A DNA stretch of 5,199 bases, from the NCBI GenBank assembly GCA_030640155.1, contig DAOWJX010000071.1, positions 1-5,199 on the forward strand. Reading direction: 5' to 3'. The notes beneath the pieces are model-generated. The model did not search any database. It was given only the letters and a program-made list of their open reading frames with translations, and was not told where the DNA came from. Below are positions 4,851 through 5,199 of this stretch, piece by piece; the first letter of the stretch is position 1; every line of letters starts with the position of its first letter. The DNA comes from Candidatus Aegiribacteria sp. (GTDB taxonomy: Bacteria; Fermentibacterota; Fermentibacteria; Fermentibacterales; JCC-6). A program made the translations under genes and the position numbers.

Positions 4851-5199
4851 AGCCCGTCCAGCCATAGCTGCCCTGAAGGCTCCGGCATCTCGTCCCATAT
4901 CCTGCCGTCCAGCGTTCTTCCCCCGGAGTACTGGTTTTCCCCGCCCCACTGCTTGAAGTAAAAGGCTATCCCCCTGGCAATGCACATATCCCGCAGGGCT
5001 CGAACCCACTCGATCTTCATCGGTCTGGCATCAGGTCCGGACTCCCCACCTACCGCAGCCCAGTGAATACCGGCAAGATCCACATCGCCAACATCCGAGA
5101 GCAGCGGCTCGAAGGATACGAACCGCACTATAGCATCCACACAACGAAGGCTCTCCAGCCGATGGTACACTCCCCTGCTCTCCACTGTCGTCCCGGCCC
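4847..5199 (-). CDS. DUF5131 family protein (phage Gp37/Gp68-like), C-terminal part, runs off right edge
   Basis: The last 116 residues are visible; the frame is open to the window edge. The GTG at 5185 is not the start: the bases before it continue the family sequence as GTTVESRGVYHRL, so it is an internal valine. Family motifs (PF07505) follow in order: VRFVSFEPLL, then WAAVGGESGPDARPM, EWVRALRDMC, FYFKQWGG and LDGRIWDEMP near the end. Family members are usually over 200 residues, and their N-terminal cysteine cluster, which suggests a radical-SAM-like fold, would lie outside the window. The biochemical function is unproven. In many genomes such genes sit beside a three-Cys-motif partner protein (TcmP), which would be looked for just beyond the right edge. 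It converges on the Fic gene, with the two stop codons overlapping in CTAG (4847-4850). Confidence 0.9.
   Translation of the reverse strand, partial: AGTTVESRGVYHRLESLRCVDAIVRFVSFEPLLSDVGDVDLAGIHWAAVGGESGPDARPMKIEWVRALRDMCIARGIAFYFKQWGGENQYSGGRTLDGRIWDEMPEPSGQLWLDGL

Noticed and set aside
4686..5009. A minus-strand open frame running across the Fic C-terminus and the DUF5131 end
   Set aside because: It is out of frame with the DUF5131 motifs and antisense to the Fic winged helix; it reads as a shadow.
5183..5185. GTG as the start codon of the DUF5131 gene
   Set aside because: The frame is open upstream to the window edge and continues the family motif GTTVES, so it is internal.

Overview
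The window looks like chromosomal DNA of an uncultured bacterium, probably of the FCB group or a related candidate phylum. The grounds are a secreted seven-repeat LVIVD protein ending in a FlgD/Por-type C-terminal tail, strong purine-rich ribosome binding sites, and a Fic protein of the DUF4172 type. No rRNA or other marker is present, so the lineage is an inference. I found no tRNA, rRNA, CRISPR array, IS element or convincing terminator.

Left part (1-3073), all on the minus strand and read right to left: a TrmB-family regulator (3073-2201), a secreted LVIVD beta-propeller protein (2065-377), then the N-terminus of a second exported protein that runs off the left edge (282-1). Each of the two exported-protein genes is preceded by the same two-block leader, TGATGCAGGTAGT followed by ATTAGAAC(A/T)GGAGGGAA. 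The blocks are 17 bases apart in one copy and 6 in the other, a difference of 11 bases. This suggests a duplicated or co-regulated family, possibly controlled by the adjacent TrmB-like protein.

Middle (3074-3722), no intact gene: a decayed plus-strand fragment resembling the DUF4097 putative-adhesin family, which one missing G would reopen; a patch of short tandem and inverted repeats; three copies of GTAATnnTTTTTCCT; and, directly before the Fic gene, four GGGTCA half-sites spaced at near-integer helical turns.

Right part (3723-5199), visibly richer in G+C in the lines I counted: an intact Fic AMP-transferase with an N-terminal TxxxEG inhibitory motif and a C-terminal winged helix (plus strand), then the C-terminal part of a DUF5131 (phage Gp37/Gp68-like) protein on the minus strand. 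These two genes converge and their stop codons share the palindrome CTAG.

The most interesting signals are the four-half-site operator candidate before the Fic gene, which its own winged helix could bind, and the repeated leader before the two exported-protein genes. Both are inferences from sequence pattern.
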